The translations under genes were made by a program, and so were the position numbers. 7,931 nucleotides of DNA. It comes from Desulfobacteraceae bacterium UBA5623. GTDB lineage: Bacteria; Desulfobacterota; DSM-4660; Desulfatiglandales; Desulfatiglandaceae. The stretch spans positions 1 to 7,931 of the forward strand of contig DIKH01000391.1 in assembly GCA_002424495.1 (NCBI GenBank). The letters run 5' to 3'. Shown here in pieces: positions 1 to 6,150 of the stretch (within the stretch, counting starts at the first letter, position 1; each line of letters opens with the position of its first letter). The notes under the pieces were generated by a model. The model saw only the letters and a list, made by a program, of their open reading frames with translations. It had not been told where the DNA came from and did no database searches.

Positions 1-781
1 CCTCCATTATACGTTCGAACATAACCGTAAGGGTATCCAGCACCGGAAAACCCAGCAAAAGCGCCGGCAATACAGGGCTGAAAGGCGTACTTCCCTGGGT
101 AATTCCCAAAGAAAGTGTTATGGCCAGAAAACCCAGCATCTGGCTGCCCGCATCTCCCATAAACAGAGTTGCAGGATAAGTATTGAATCTCAGGAAACCG
201 AATATCGCCCCAACCACGGCAAATGCCATGATGGATACGGCGGAATTTTCTATGCAATAGGCAAGATAGCCGATGCACAGGAAAATCAAAAGGCAGGTGC
301 CCCCGGCAAGTCCGTCCAGTCCGTCGGAAAGATTGATCGCATTGGTCACACCGACAATAACGATGATGCTCACTACAATGGAAAGCCACTCCGGCAACAG
401 CACTTCACCCGGCAGGAGCGACCCCAGATGCTCTATCCTGATTCCGCCGTATAAAATCACGATTAATGCAGCTGCAAGCTGGCCAAAAAATTTGGCCATA
501 TATCCCAGGTTCATGAAGTCATCGGCGAGTCCGAAAATGGTTATAATCCCGGCGCCCATCAGGACTGCCCTGACAAACAAATCCTCGGGCGCCCAGAGGA
601 GCACAGGGACAAGCGCGCCCAGAGCCATACCAACCCCGCCGCATTTTGGAATGGGATGCGGGTGGACCTTTCGTTCATCCGGGACATCCATTGCATGAAA
701 CCTGATGGCAAGCCGCCTCAAAAAAGGCATGGTGCTGATGGTGATGAACATGGAGATGAGAATGGTAGGCAAAAATATCAT
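1..781 (-). CDS. Polyprenyl-phosphate GlcNAc-1-phosphate transferase (WecA/TagO/MraY superfamily), 3' end outside window
   Basis: An integral membrane enzyme that moves a sugar-1-phosphate, most often GlcNAc-1-P, from its UDP form to undecaprenyl phosphate, the first step of a lipid-linked surface glycan. The first 260 residues are visible. Seen: the N-terminal motif around residues 33-50 (DVPDERKVH, then PIPKCGG), the Asp pair GLADD at 84-88, NAINLSDGLDG at 147-157 and FMGDAG at 207-212, all family signatures, separated by hydrophobic membrane segments. The His-rich loop expected next lies beyond the window. The ATG at 781 follows an in-frame TAA about 30 nt upstream; the ribosome site is weak (AAAG). 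WecA proteins run about 350 residues, so roughly a quarter is missing. It shares the strand of the wecB-exosortase block but is separated from it by a plus-strand toxin-antitoxin pair. The exact sugar cannot be told from sequence. Confidence 0.93.
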   Translation of the reverse strand, partial: MIFLPTILISMFITISTMPFLRRLAIRFHAMDVPDERKVHPHPIPKCGGVGMALGALVPVLLWAPEDLFVRAVLMGAGIITIFGLADDFMNLGYMAKFFGQLAAALIVILYGGIRIEHLGSLLPGEVLLPEWLSIVVSIIVIVGVTNAINLSDGLDGLAGGTCLLIFLCIGYLAYCIENSAVSIMAFAVVGAIFGFLRFNTYPATLFMGDAGSQMLGFLAITLSLGITQGSTPFSPVLPALLLGFPVLDTLTVMFERIME

Positions 782-961
782 AATCTTTAACCGCTTATTG
801 ATTTAAAGGTGACATCTCGGATTGCACTCTTTGGCATTGCCAAACTCATTTTCTAAAAGCCTATTAACTTGATCTGAGACGGATTTTCACCGCCCGTTCC
901 TTTCACTCACTCAAGTCGCATATACATTTATCGAAATCCTGCGATTCCAAAGCACTACCAG
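782..961. other. Intergenic gap upstream of two divergent genes
   Basis: I found no gene here. It holds the 15-bp palindrome at 830-844 and presumably the promoter of the minus-strand transferase gene, though I could not pick a convincing -35/-10 pair for it. A stretch near 878-896 (GGCGGTGAAAATCCGTC on the minus strand) loosely recalls the ends of IS21-type elements but has no partner copy nearby. Confidence 0.4.
830..844. promoter_or_regulatory. Perfect palindrome TTTGGC-ATT-GCCAAA
   Basis: Two 6-bp arms around ATT lie about 50 bp upstream of the start of the minus-strand transferase gene. The symmetry and position fit an operator for a dimeric regulator. No T-run follows, so it is unlikely to be a terminator. 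The regulator is unknown. Confidence 0.4.
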
Positions 962-974
962 TTGACTTACCCGC

Positions 975-1003
975 TTGACAGAAGTTGCAAGTTGAGATAC
1001 ATT
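975..1003 (+). promoter_or_regulatory. Sigma-70-type promoter of the plus-strand toxin-antitoxin pair
   Basis: A consensus -35 TTGACA at 975-980 is followed by a 17-bp spacer and TACATT at 998-1003 (4 of 6 matches to TATAAT). Transcription would begin near 1010, giving a short leader before the antitoxin. The -10 lies inside the 995-1009 palindrome, as expected for a self-repressed operon. Confidence 0.7.
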
Positions 1004-1009
1004 GTATCT
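995..1009. promoter_or_regulatory. Palindromic operator AGATAC-ATT-GTATCT over the -10 box
   Basis: A perfect 6+3+6 inverted repeat covers the -10 element, and a further GATAC half-site occurs at 1016-1020. Ribbon-helix-helix antitoxins usually bind such sites with their toxin to repress their own operon, so this is the likely binding site of the protein encoded from 1034. Confidence 0.6.
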
Positions 1010-1033
1010 AACAGCGATACAGGAGGAACGATC

Positions 1034-1273
1034 ATGCCCATCAGTCTTCGTATTCCACCGAATAAAGAAGAGCTTATAAAAAAGGCGGCAAAAAAGGCAC
1101 GAAAGACAAAGACAGGCTTCATACTGGACGCAGTGTATGAGAAGCTACAATTAGTTGAGAGCCGGGAACAAACCATCAGAAAGACCGCTGGCTGGCTGAG
1201 TCCGAAAGAAGCCTCCAGATTGAGTGATGACTTGGTGGTTTTCGAAAAAATAGATGAGGCCGACTGGCAATGA
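1034..1273 (+). CDS. Ribbon-helix-helix antitoxin of a type II toxin-antitoxin pair
   Basis: A 79-residue protein expected to bind and neutralise the PIN-domain RNase encoded just downstream and to repress its own promoter. Seen: a short beta strand (ISLRIP, residues 3-8), two helices at about 10-26 and 29-45 with many lysines, then an acidic C-terminal part (DDLVVFEKIDEADWQ) suited to docking on the toxin. The helix pattern resembles the TacA/DUF1778 group, which usually partners acetyltransferase toxins; assignment to a subfamily is tentative. The ATG at 1034 was chosen because a strong AGGAGG lies at 1020-1025; an open frame back to 962 would run through the promoter and operator. Its stop overlaps the toxin start (ATGA at 1270-1273), implying coupled translation. 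Confidence 0.88.
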   Translation: MPISLRIPPNKEELIKKAAKKARKTKTGFILDAVYEKLQLVESREQTIRKTAGWLSPKEASRLSDDLVVFEKIDEADWQ

Positions 1274-1665
1274 GAGTTGTCCTGGATACCAACATCTATG
1301 TGGACTTTGCGCGGGGCAGGCCGGACGTAGTGGATCTTTTAGCCGTAGAAAGTACGGAAATACTCTTACCGGCCATCGTAATGGGTGAACTCTTTTATGG
1401 ATTCATAAAAGGAAGCCGCACCAGATACAACGAAGAAAAGTTCCATCACTTTGTTACCACCCTTGATATCTCCATTATACATGTAAATGAAGATGTCGCA
1501 CGCAAATACGCTATTATTTTTTCATTTCTGACAAACAATGGCACCCGCATCCCAATAAATGATGCCTGGATAGCCGCCTGCTGCATGAGCGTAGGAGGAA
1601 CCCTCCTCACAAGAGATCGCCACTTTGAGCAGTTGGGCCAGATCGACAAGATTATCTTGCCTTAA
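1270..1665 (+). CDS. vapC: PIN-domain toxin RNase, VapC family
   Basis: A 131-residue PIN-domain protein, the usual VapC length, predicted to be a magnesium-dependent endoribonuclease that cuts tRNA or other RNA when released from its antitoxin. The four acidic metal-binding positions are visible: D6 (LDTN), E40 (MGEL), D98 (NDAWIAA) and D116 (LTRDRHF), so the active site looks intact. It overlaps the antitoxin gene by 4 nt in the standard antitoxin-first order. The pair runs opposite to all other genes of the window and sits between wecB and the sugar-phosphate transferase, which suggests it was inserted into the polysaccharide locus. It is not closely similar to the second PIN toxin at 7234-7629. 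The RNA target cannot be predicted. Confidence 0.93.
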   Translation: MRVVLDTNIYVDFARGRPDVVDLLAVESTEILLPAIVMGELFYGFIKGSRTRYNEEKFHHFVTTLDISIIHVNEDVARKYAIIFSFLTNNGTRIPINDAWIAACCMSVGGTLLTRDRHFEQLGQIDKIILP

Positions 1666-1682
1666 TCCCCTCAACTTAAAAC

Positions 1683-1742
1683 TTATTTCGGAATATATTC
1701 ATCCAAAACCGGCGTAATCTCCCGCACGAAATTCTGAAGCCT
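1683..1742 (-). pseudogene. Possible remnant of an EpsI-like C-terminus
   Basis: Between the convergent vapC and wecB stops, a 19-codon stretch on the minus strand reads RLQNFVREITPVLDEYIPK and ends in TAA; a stop directly precedes it in frame and it has no start codon. The peptide resembles the end of the EpsI-type domain of the nearby exosortase (MDQFVRDMMEKLIKFLKEN, residues 503-521). It could be the tail of a lost or duplicated exosortase/EpsI gene. The stretch is short, so chance similarity is quite possible. Confidence 0.3.
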
Positions 1743-1761
1743 TTAATCGTTATCAGTTTAC

Positions 1762-2847
1762 TCATGTATTCAAAATTATCTTCCAGATTCTTTCAGATGC
1801 TTTTCCATCCCATTTCGGAGGAACTTTGTATTCCTTCACATCTCTGCTTAGACTTTTTCTGTAAGCTTCAAGAATAGAATCTTTTCTCGTCCCGCCAAGG
1901 AGGTTGCTCCCCATCTCAATAGTAATAGGTCTTTCGGTATTCTCCCGCAAAGTCACACACGGAACGCCTAAAGCGGTTGTCTCTTCCTGCAGTCCGCCAC
2001 TGTCCGTCAGAACCACCCGTGCATCTTTCCAAAGAAAGAGGGATTCCTTAAACCCGAGTGGAGATAACAGGATAATGTTATTTGAGAATTTAATATTAAA
2101 CTGCTCCATCATCTTTCTGGTTCTTGGGTGGACCGGGAAAAAAACAGGCATTTCACCTGCAATCTGATTCAGTGCCCCGGCGATCTCATCAAAACTCTCC
2201 TTGGAATCAACGTTTGATGGCCTGTGCAAGGTCAGAAAGGCATAATCCTTATAACCCTGCTTGAGTTTAGAAGCGGGAAATCGTTGATCACCATTTTCCA
2301 GTTTTTTCGCCTGATACAAAAGGTTATCAATCATTACATGGCCGACAAAATGAACGCTTTGCTCCGCCCTACCTTCCTTAAGGAGATTTTTTATTCCGCT
2401 TTCTTCAGTGACAAAAAAATAGTCTGATATGGCATCGGTCACCATTCGGTTGATCTCTTCAGGCATAGAAAGGTCAAAGCTTCTAAGACCCGCCTCCACA
2501 TGCGCAACCTTGATCAATAGCTTTTTGGCTACGATACTGCACGCCAAGGTGGAATTGACATCCCCGACGACTACAACAAGGTCCGGTTTTTCTCTAATGC
2601 AGACCTCTTCAAAGGCCACCATGATCTTTGCGGTCTGGACAGCATGGGAACCGGAACCTGCACCAAGGAAAAAACTGGGTTCAGGAATCTCCAGATCTTC
2701 AAAAAAAGCCTGGGACATAGCATAGTCGTAATGCTGTCCGGTATGAACAATCTTGCAGTCTAGCGTTTCATGTCTTAAGGACTCCCTGTAAATCGGGGAG
2801 ATTTTCATGAAATTGGGCCTTGCGCCTGCGATTAAAAAAACCTTCAA
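1762..2847 (-). CDS. wecB: UDP-N-acetylglucosamine 2-epimerase (non-hydrolysing)
   Basis: A cytoplasmic enzyme interconverting UDP-GlcNAc and UDP-ManNAc, the precursor of ManNAc-containing capsule, enterobacterial-common-antigen-like or exopolysaccharide units. The 361 residues match the family's usual 360-380. Seen: N-terminal GARPNFMKISP (8-18), HTGQHYD (35-41), GDVNST (95-100), HVEAGLRS (116-123), PEEINR (129-134), TLHRPSN (206-212), TDSGGLQEE (281-289) and RENTERP (301-307). The Asp, Glu and His residues known to matter in the family are all present. The start is a TTG at 2847, supported by GGAG at 2855-2858 with a 7-nt spacer; the nearby ATG at 2860 is out of frame. It follows the exosortase gene after 67 nt and probably shares its transcript. 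It pairs logically with the GlcNAc-1-P transferase at the left edge. Confidence 0.96.
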   Translation of the reverse strand: MKVFLIAGARPNFMKISPIYRESLRHETLDCKIVHTGQHYDYAMSQAFFEDLEIPEPSFFLGAGSGSHAVQTAKIMVAFEEVCIREKPDLVVVVGDVNSTLACSIVAKKLLIKVAHVEAGLRSFDLSMPEEINRMVTDAISDYFFVTEESGIKNLLKEGRAEQSVHFVGHVMIDNLLYQAKKLENGDQRFPASKLKQGYKDYAFLTLHRPSNVDSKESFDEIAGALNQIAGEMPVFFPVHPRTRKMMEQFNIKFSNNIILLSPLGFKESLFLWKDARVVLTDSGGLQEETTALGVPCVTLRENTERPITIEMGSNLLGGTRKDSILEAYRKSLSRDVKEYKVPPKWDGKASERIWKIILNT

Positions 2848-2914
2848 ACTTTATCTCCATGCTTAAAAAAACAGGTTTCGTTTGCAGCTTTATCGAAGTC
2901 GGCTTTTTACTGCA

Positions 2915-4498
2915 CTAATTTCCTTTGACAATCTGATTTTCCTTCAAAAATTTGATAAGCTTTTCCATCATATCACGAACAAATTGATCCATACGCTTTT
3001 CGGCATTTTCGATGCTTTCATCTTTCTTTAACCCCATTATTGGTCTAATAAACAAATCATGCGTATTGTCATGCCTAATTGCGTGAAGGGCGAGATGAAA
3101 GCGATTTATATCCTTACTGTATGTAGCCTTGTCTTTGGTCTGAAACCAGAAATATACAAGCCTTTTCTCCCCCATGGATTCAACAACCATCTCAGATACC
3201 CATATTTCATTAAAAAAAGGCACACCTTCAACTTTTCGCTTTTTTGTTTCCATCACAGTCAACCCGGAAGATGGCAGACACACGGTCGGGCTGTGAAAAA
3301 AATTCTCATTTTCCAAAAATGCCGTACTCCTGTATCCGATATACAGTGACACAGTCTCAGCCTTGCTATTTCTGTAAAAACCCTCGAACGATTCTTCTGC
3401 GCCTGAGGCCTCAATAATATCCGAAGGGACAGGAATAGACTCCCCTTTCCAGTCCCCAATAACCAGCGGGAAGCTGCTTATCCCCCCCATGACCCTGACC
3501 GGGGGAAGGGCTTGGGTATTGAAACCAAGGACGGCAACAACAATCAGCAACACAGTTGAAACAATAAAGGCGCTGCGACCGCCCTCCATCTTTATTGCAT
3601 GGTCATGACTCCTCTTATCCCTTGCCTCTTTGGGTTTATCTAGTGCCGGCGAAGGGGGAAAAAAACGCAGAAATCTCCCCAGAACAAACAGAAAGGCGAA
3701 GGCCACCATAAATATGAGCCACCCTGAAAAGTCATGAAAGAATCCCTGCGCCATCTCAGGTCCGTAATAATATGTCAGGACCCCGGTGATGCCAACCCTC
3801 AGGGCGTTGGTCAGGATAGCAATCGGGACCGTGGAAAAAACGCAAAAGACCTGCTTCCACCTCACCTTTTCAAAAAAATAGGCATATACAACACCCAATG
3901 CCAGAAGCGGAAAAACAAATCTGAGCCCGCTGCACGCATCAACAACCTGAAGCTGCGTCACGCCCAGATCAATGACATTACCTCTGACATTGACCGACAT
4001 ACCAAGCAGCCTGATAATTTCACCGCCCAGTTTTGATGATACAGACTTCAGAAATACGCCGAAGGTCCGGTCCAACACAGCAGGCAAGGGGACAATAAAG
4101 ATAAGAAATCCCAGTGGAAGCATGAACCTGCGCATAAATTCGGTGCCAAAGCAAAAAAAAGTAAAAAGGATAATGAGAACAGGTATCGCAGGTCTTGAGA
4201 TGTTTCCGCTTGACCCAAGTATCGCATATACGGACAGCAGCACGAAAGCTGCTAAAACGGGCAGAATCTTCCAATTGCCTTTTACAGTCAAACCATCAAA
4301 TCTGGCTCTCATATCCCAAAACAGATAGAGAGATATAACAGGAATAATAAATCCATAAGAGTAGTCCTCGTTTGTCATCCACGTATTGACTATGCCTTTT
4401 AATGGGATCCAGTAGGCGCATAAAAAAAGAAAAAATAGAACTGAAGCCTGAAACCATATATTGCCTGTAATGTTTATCTTAAAATTCCTAACGGCCAT
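2915..4498 (-). CDS. xrtD: Exosortase fused to an EpsI-type domain (XrtD-like)
   Basis: A 527-residue inner-membrane cysteine transpeptidase/protease thought to recognise and cut C-terminal sorting signals of the PEP-CTERM type on exported proteins. Residues 1-280 form the exosortase half, with many hydrophobic segments and the expected catalytic trio: C189 (DACSGLRF), R234 (NALRV) and H255 (FFHDFSGW). After a charged linker (about 282-308) and one more membrane segment (310-327) comes an EpsI/DUF3485-type domain: FPLVIGDW (343-350), FFHSPTVCLPSSGL (400-413) and VYFWFQ (448-453). Exosortase and EpsI are separate in many species; fusions of this size are known for the XrtD group, but the subtype is inferred. 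Its GAGGAA ribosome site lies in the last codons of the radical SAM gene, whose stop is 4 nt upstream, so translation is probably coupled. No sorted substrate protein is encoded in the window. Confidence 0.94.
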   Translation of the reverse strand: MAVRNFKINITGNIWFQASVLFFLFLCAYWIPLKGIVNTWMTNEDYSYGFIIPVISLYLFWDMRARFDGLTVKGNWKILPVLAAFVLLSVYAILGSSGNISRPAIPVLIILFTFFCFGTEFMRRFMLPLGFLIFIVPLPAVLDRTFGVFLKSVSSKLGGEIIRLLGMSVNVRGNVIDLGVTQLQVVDACSGLRFVFPLLALGVVYAYFFEKVRWKQVFCVFSTVPIAILTNALRVGITGVLTYYYGPEMAQGFFHDFSGWLIFMVAFAFLFVLGRFLRFFPPSPALDKPKEARDKRSHDHAIKMEGGRSAFIVSTVLLIVVAVLGFNTQALPPVRVMGGISSFPLVIGDWKGESIPVPSDIIEASGAEESFEGFYRNSKAETVSLYIGYRSTAFLENENFFHSPTVCLPSSGLTVMETKKRKVEGVPFFNEIWVSEMVVESMGEKRLVYFWFQTKDKATYSKDINRFHLALHAIRHDNTHDLFIRPIMGLKKDESIENAEKRMDQFVRDMMEKLIKFLKENQIVKGN

Positions 4499-4502
4499 AT
4501 CT

Positions 4503-5555
4503 TTATTCCTCTGATAGATGTGTTAATTCTCCCTGTCTTGGATCTTGACCCACATTACATACAGGCATGCAATTGATATCCACTTCTTTGCCCATAACAC
4601 TCTTTATTTTGTTGACAATAACCCACCGTAAGGGGCGCCTAAAATATTTGTGCATAACAGGCGATGCAGTCCCGATCATCCAGCAATTTTTCGGGCAGGT
4701 AGAGACAAGATTTCGAACCTTGGCTGCCTGATCGCCCTGCCAAAGCTGATCAAAGCTGTCGCATGCCCTGATATTTCCAAAGCTCTCAAACCAGTATTTT
4801 TCTTCCATCCCGTTGCACGGCAGCACCTCTCCATAGGGATCAATAAACATATTTTCACTGCCGGCCTCACATGGCAACAACCTCTTCCCGCCGCGGATAT
4901 AGTTAATCAGTCCCAAGTTAAAAAACGCCCTGAACCAGCTTTTGGGCTGGTTTTCCCTTAAAAGCCTTTCAATCAATTCCTTGAAATCCCCGATGACCTC
5001 ATCCTTGTTGGTGATGACATTATCATCCTTATGGAAGTAAAAAGAATTATGGAAAGCGGCCGTGGCAAACTCCATTTTCAATTGCTTGGCATGCTCATAC
5101 AGCCACAGCATGTCATTCGAATTGTTGTTGGAAACGGTTATACCAAAGCCGACATCCTTTCTGCCCATCTGTCTCAACCCCAGTACGGTTTGCAGACCCC
5201 GGTCAAAGCCGCCGACACGCCCCCTCAGTTCATCATTTTTTTGCGAAAGTCCTTCAATGCTGACCCTGAAGCCAAGCTTCGGGAATTTCTCCGACAACTT
5301 AAAAATCCGATCCGTGAACCATCCGCTGGTGGAGACACACACCCTCTTTGAGTGTCTGAATATCACCTCAACCAGTTCCTCCAGATCCTCCCTGATCAAC
5401 GGCTCACCGCCTGTAATGTTGGTAATATTCACATCAGGCATCTTTTCCAGATCACGGGCCGAGATTTCCTTCTTTGGGTCCGTGGGGTTATCCCAAATAT
5501 TGCACATCATGCATTTCATGGGACAACGATATGTAGTGATTATAGAGGCATCCAT
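4503..5555 (-). CDS. Radical SAM protein with C-terminal cysteine-rich (SPASM/twitch-like) region
   Basis: A 350-residue enzyme expected to hold a [4Fe-4S] cluster and cleave S-adenosylmethionine to start radical chemistry. Seen: the CxxxCxxC motif at C11, C15 and C18 very near the N-terminus, GGEPL at 49-53, and further cysteines at 229, 247, 265, 287, 291, 329 and 333, the first two flanking a segment with DPYGEVLPC that recalls SPASM domains carrying extra clusters. Such enzymes modify peptides, proteins or sugars; the substrate here is unknown. Tight coupling to the exosortase gene (4-nt gap) suggests a role in surface glycan or sorted-protein maturation, which is inference. The ATG at 5555 is the only usable start before an upstream in-frame stop, yet no ribosome site is visible: the leader is made of the repeats that follow the four-helix gene. 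Confidence 0.92.
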   Translation of the reverse strand: MDASIITTYRCPMKCMMCNIWDNPTDPKKEISARDLEKMPDVNITNITGGEPLIREDLEELVEVIFRHSKRVCVSTSGWFTDRIFKLSEKFPKLGFRVSIEGLSQKNDELRGRVGGFDRGLQTVLGLRQMGRKDVGFGITVSNNNSNDMLWLYEHAKQLKMEFATAAFHNSFYFHKDDNVITNKDEVIGDFKELIERLLRENQPKSWFRAFFNLGLINYIRGGKRLLPCEAGSENMFIDPYGEVLPCNGMEEKYWFESFGNIRACDSFDQLWQGDQAAKVRNLVSTCPKNCWMIGTASPVMHKYFRRPLRWVIVNKIKSVMGKEVDINCMPVCNVGQDPRQGELTHLSEE

Positions 5556-5556
5556 A

Positions 5557-5722
5557 GTGTTCGTTGCATCGTTATGATGGTTAGAAGGTTAAGAACGTTG
5601 TCATCGTTAGGATCGTTAGGATCGTTTAGAGAGTTATGATGGTTTAGATGGTTAAGGACGTTATGATCGTTGAGATCGTTTGGGGCTTTATGGGGGTTAA
5701 GATGGTTTTTGATTTCTTTGTT
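5557..5722. repeat. Degenerate ~9-bp repeat block, left flank of four-helix gene
   Basis: On the minus strand this is a run of imperfect units of the form AACGATCCT or AACCATCNT. The clearest tandem part is three units at 5603-5629 (ATCGTTAGG twice, then ATCGTTTAG, plus strand). It fills the gap to the radical SAM gene and also encodes the last 25 or so residues of the four-helix protein. It is too short and irregular for a CRISPR array. Confidence 0.75.
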
Positions 5723-6093
5723 CGTTGGGATCGGAGGTAGCGGAGCAAGCCATCTATAATTTTTACAGTTTTTAGAGCTTGGTCGTAAATGTTGTTAAAA
5801 GTCTGTTGAGAAATGTAGTGCTGATCAAGGGCAACATATAAGCAGTTTTGAGATTCAGCACAGGACCTTCGGGAATAGGTAAGAAATCGGATGAATTCAT
5901 TGTTCGACTGGGATGCCCATCCCTCGGCTATGTTATTCATAACGGAGATAGCTGCACCCGTCAATTGTCCAACAAGACGATAATCCATTTTAAATTCTTT
6001 ATTTTCCGTTATCGCTCGATAAACCATCTCGACCAGCTTGCGGGCCTCCATCCAGCATTCCAGATCCTCAAAACGGTTTATAGTAGCCACCAT
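5644..6093 (-). CDS. Four-helix-bundle protein, 23S rRNA intervening-sequence protein (IVP/S23) family
   Basis: A 149-residue protein of the family first seen as ORFs inside 23S rRNA intervening sequences and also common as free-standing genes; its function is unknown, and it is related in fold to the Avd accessory protein of diversity-generating retroelements. Seen: an N-terminal FEDLECWMEARKL, the hallmark NNIAEG near residues 53-58, SNNEFIRFLTYSRRSCAE, and a last helix ending in IIDGLLRYLRSQ at about 112-123, where the family normally stops. The remaining tail (KTILTPIKPQTIST and on) is translated from the downstream repeats. The ATG at 6093 is preferred; a TTG at 6096 is equally placed for the GGAGG at 6104-6108, which itself belongs to the upstream repeats. 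The gene sits between glycosyltransferase and radical SAM genes, with no evident pathway role. Confidence 0.88.
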   Translation of the reverse strand: MVATINRFEDLECWMEARKLVEMVYRAITENKEFKMDYRLVGQLTGAAISVMNNIAEGWASQSNNEFIRFLTYSRRSCAESQNCLYVALDQHYISQQTFNNIYDQALKTVKIIDGLLRYLRSQRTKKSKTILTPIKPQTISTIITSLTI

Positions 6094-6150
6094 CAACCCC
6101 CAACCCTCCCAACCATCCCAACGATCTAAACCCTCCCAACCATCGAACCA
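6091..6150. repeat. Degenerate ~9-bp repeat block, right flank of four-helix gene
   Basis: On the plus strand this reads as imperfect units AACCCTCCC, AACCATCCC, AACGATCT, AAACCCTCCC and AACCATCG. The same kind of unit appears on the opposite strand at 5557-5722, so the two blocks are in inverted orientation around the four-helix gene. Exact inverted matches include AACGATCT (6120-6127 against 5673-5680) and ATCTAAACC (6124-6132 against 5641-5649). The block also encodes the last codons of the glycosyltransferase. Confidence 0.75.

Noticed and set aside
273..698. A plus-strand open frame of 141 codons
   Set aside because: It is antisense to the conserved transferase motifs on the minus strand, is Pro/Ser/Thr-rich with no recognisable domain, and lacks a ribosome site.
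878..896. A possible IS21-type terminal remnant
   Set aside because: It is only a loose resemblance from memory; no second copy, target duplication or transposase fragment is present.
962..1033. An upstream start for the plus-strand antitoxin
   Set aside because: The region contains the promoter and operator, and a strong AGGAGG site precedes the ATG at 1034.
1666..1761. A shared terminator between the convergent vapC and wecB
   Set aside because: I could not find a GC-rich hairpin followed by a T-run on either strand.
5062..5577. A plus-strand open frame of 171 codons
   Set aside because: It is the opposite strand of the radical SAM gene, whose cluster motif and GGEP motif are clear. The plus-strand product has no family features.
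5603..5629. A CRISPR-like array
   Set aside because: The units are about 9 bp, contiguous and degenerate, with no spacers and no cas genes.
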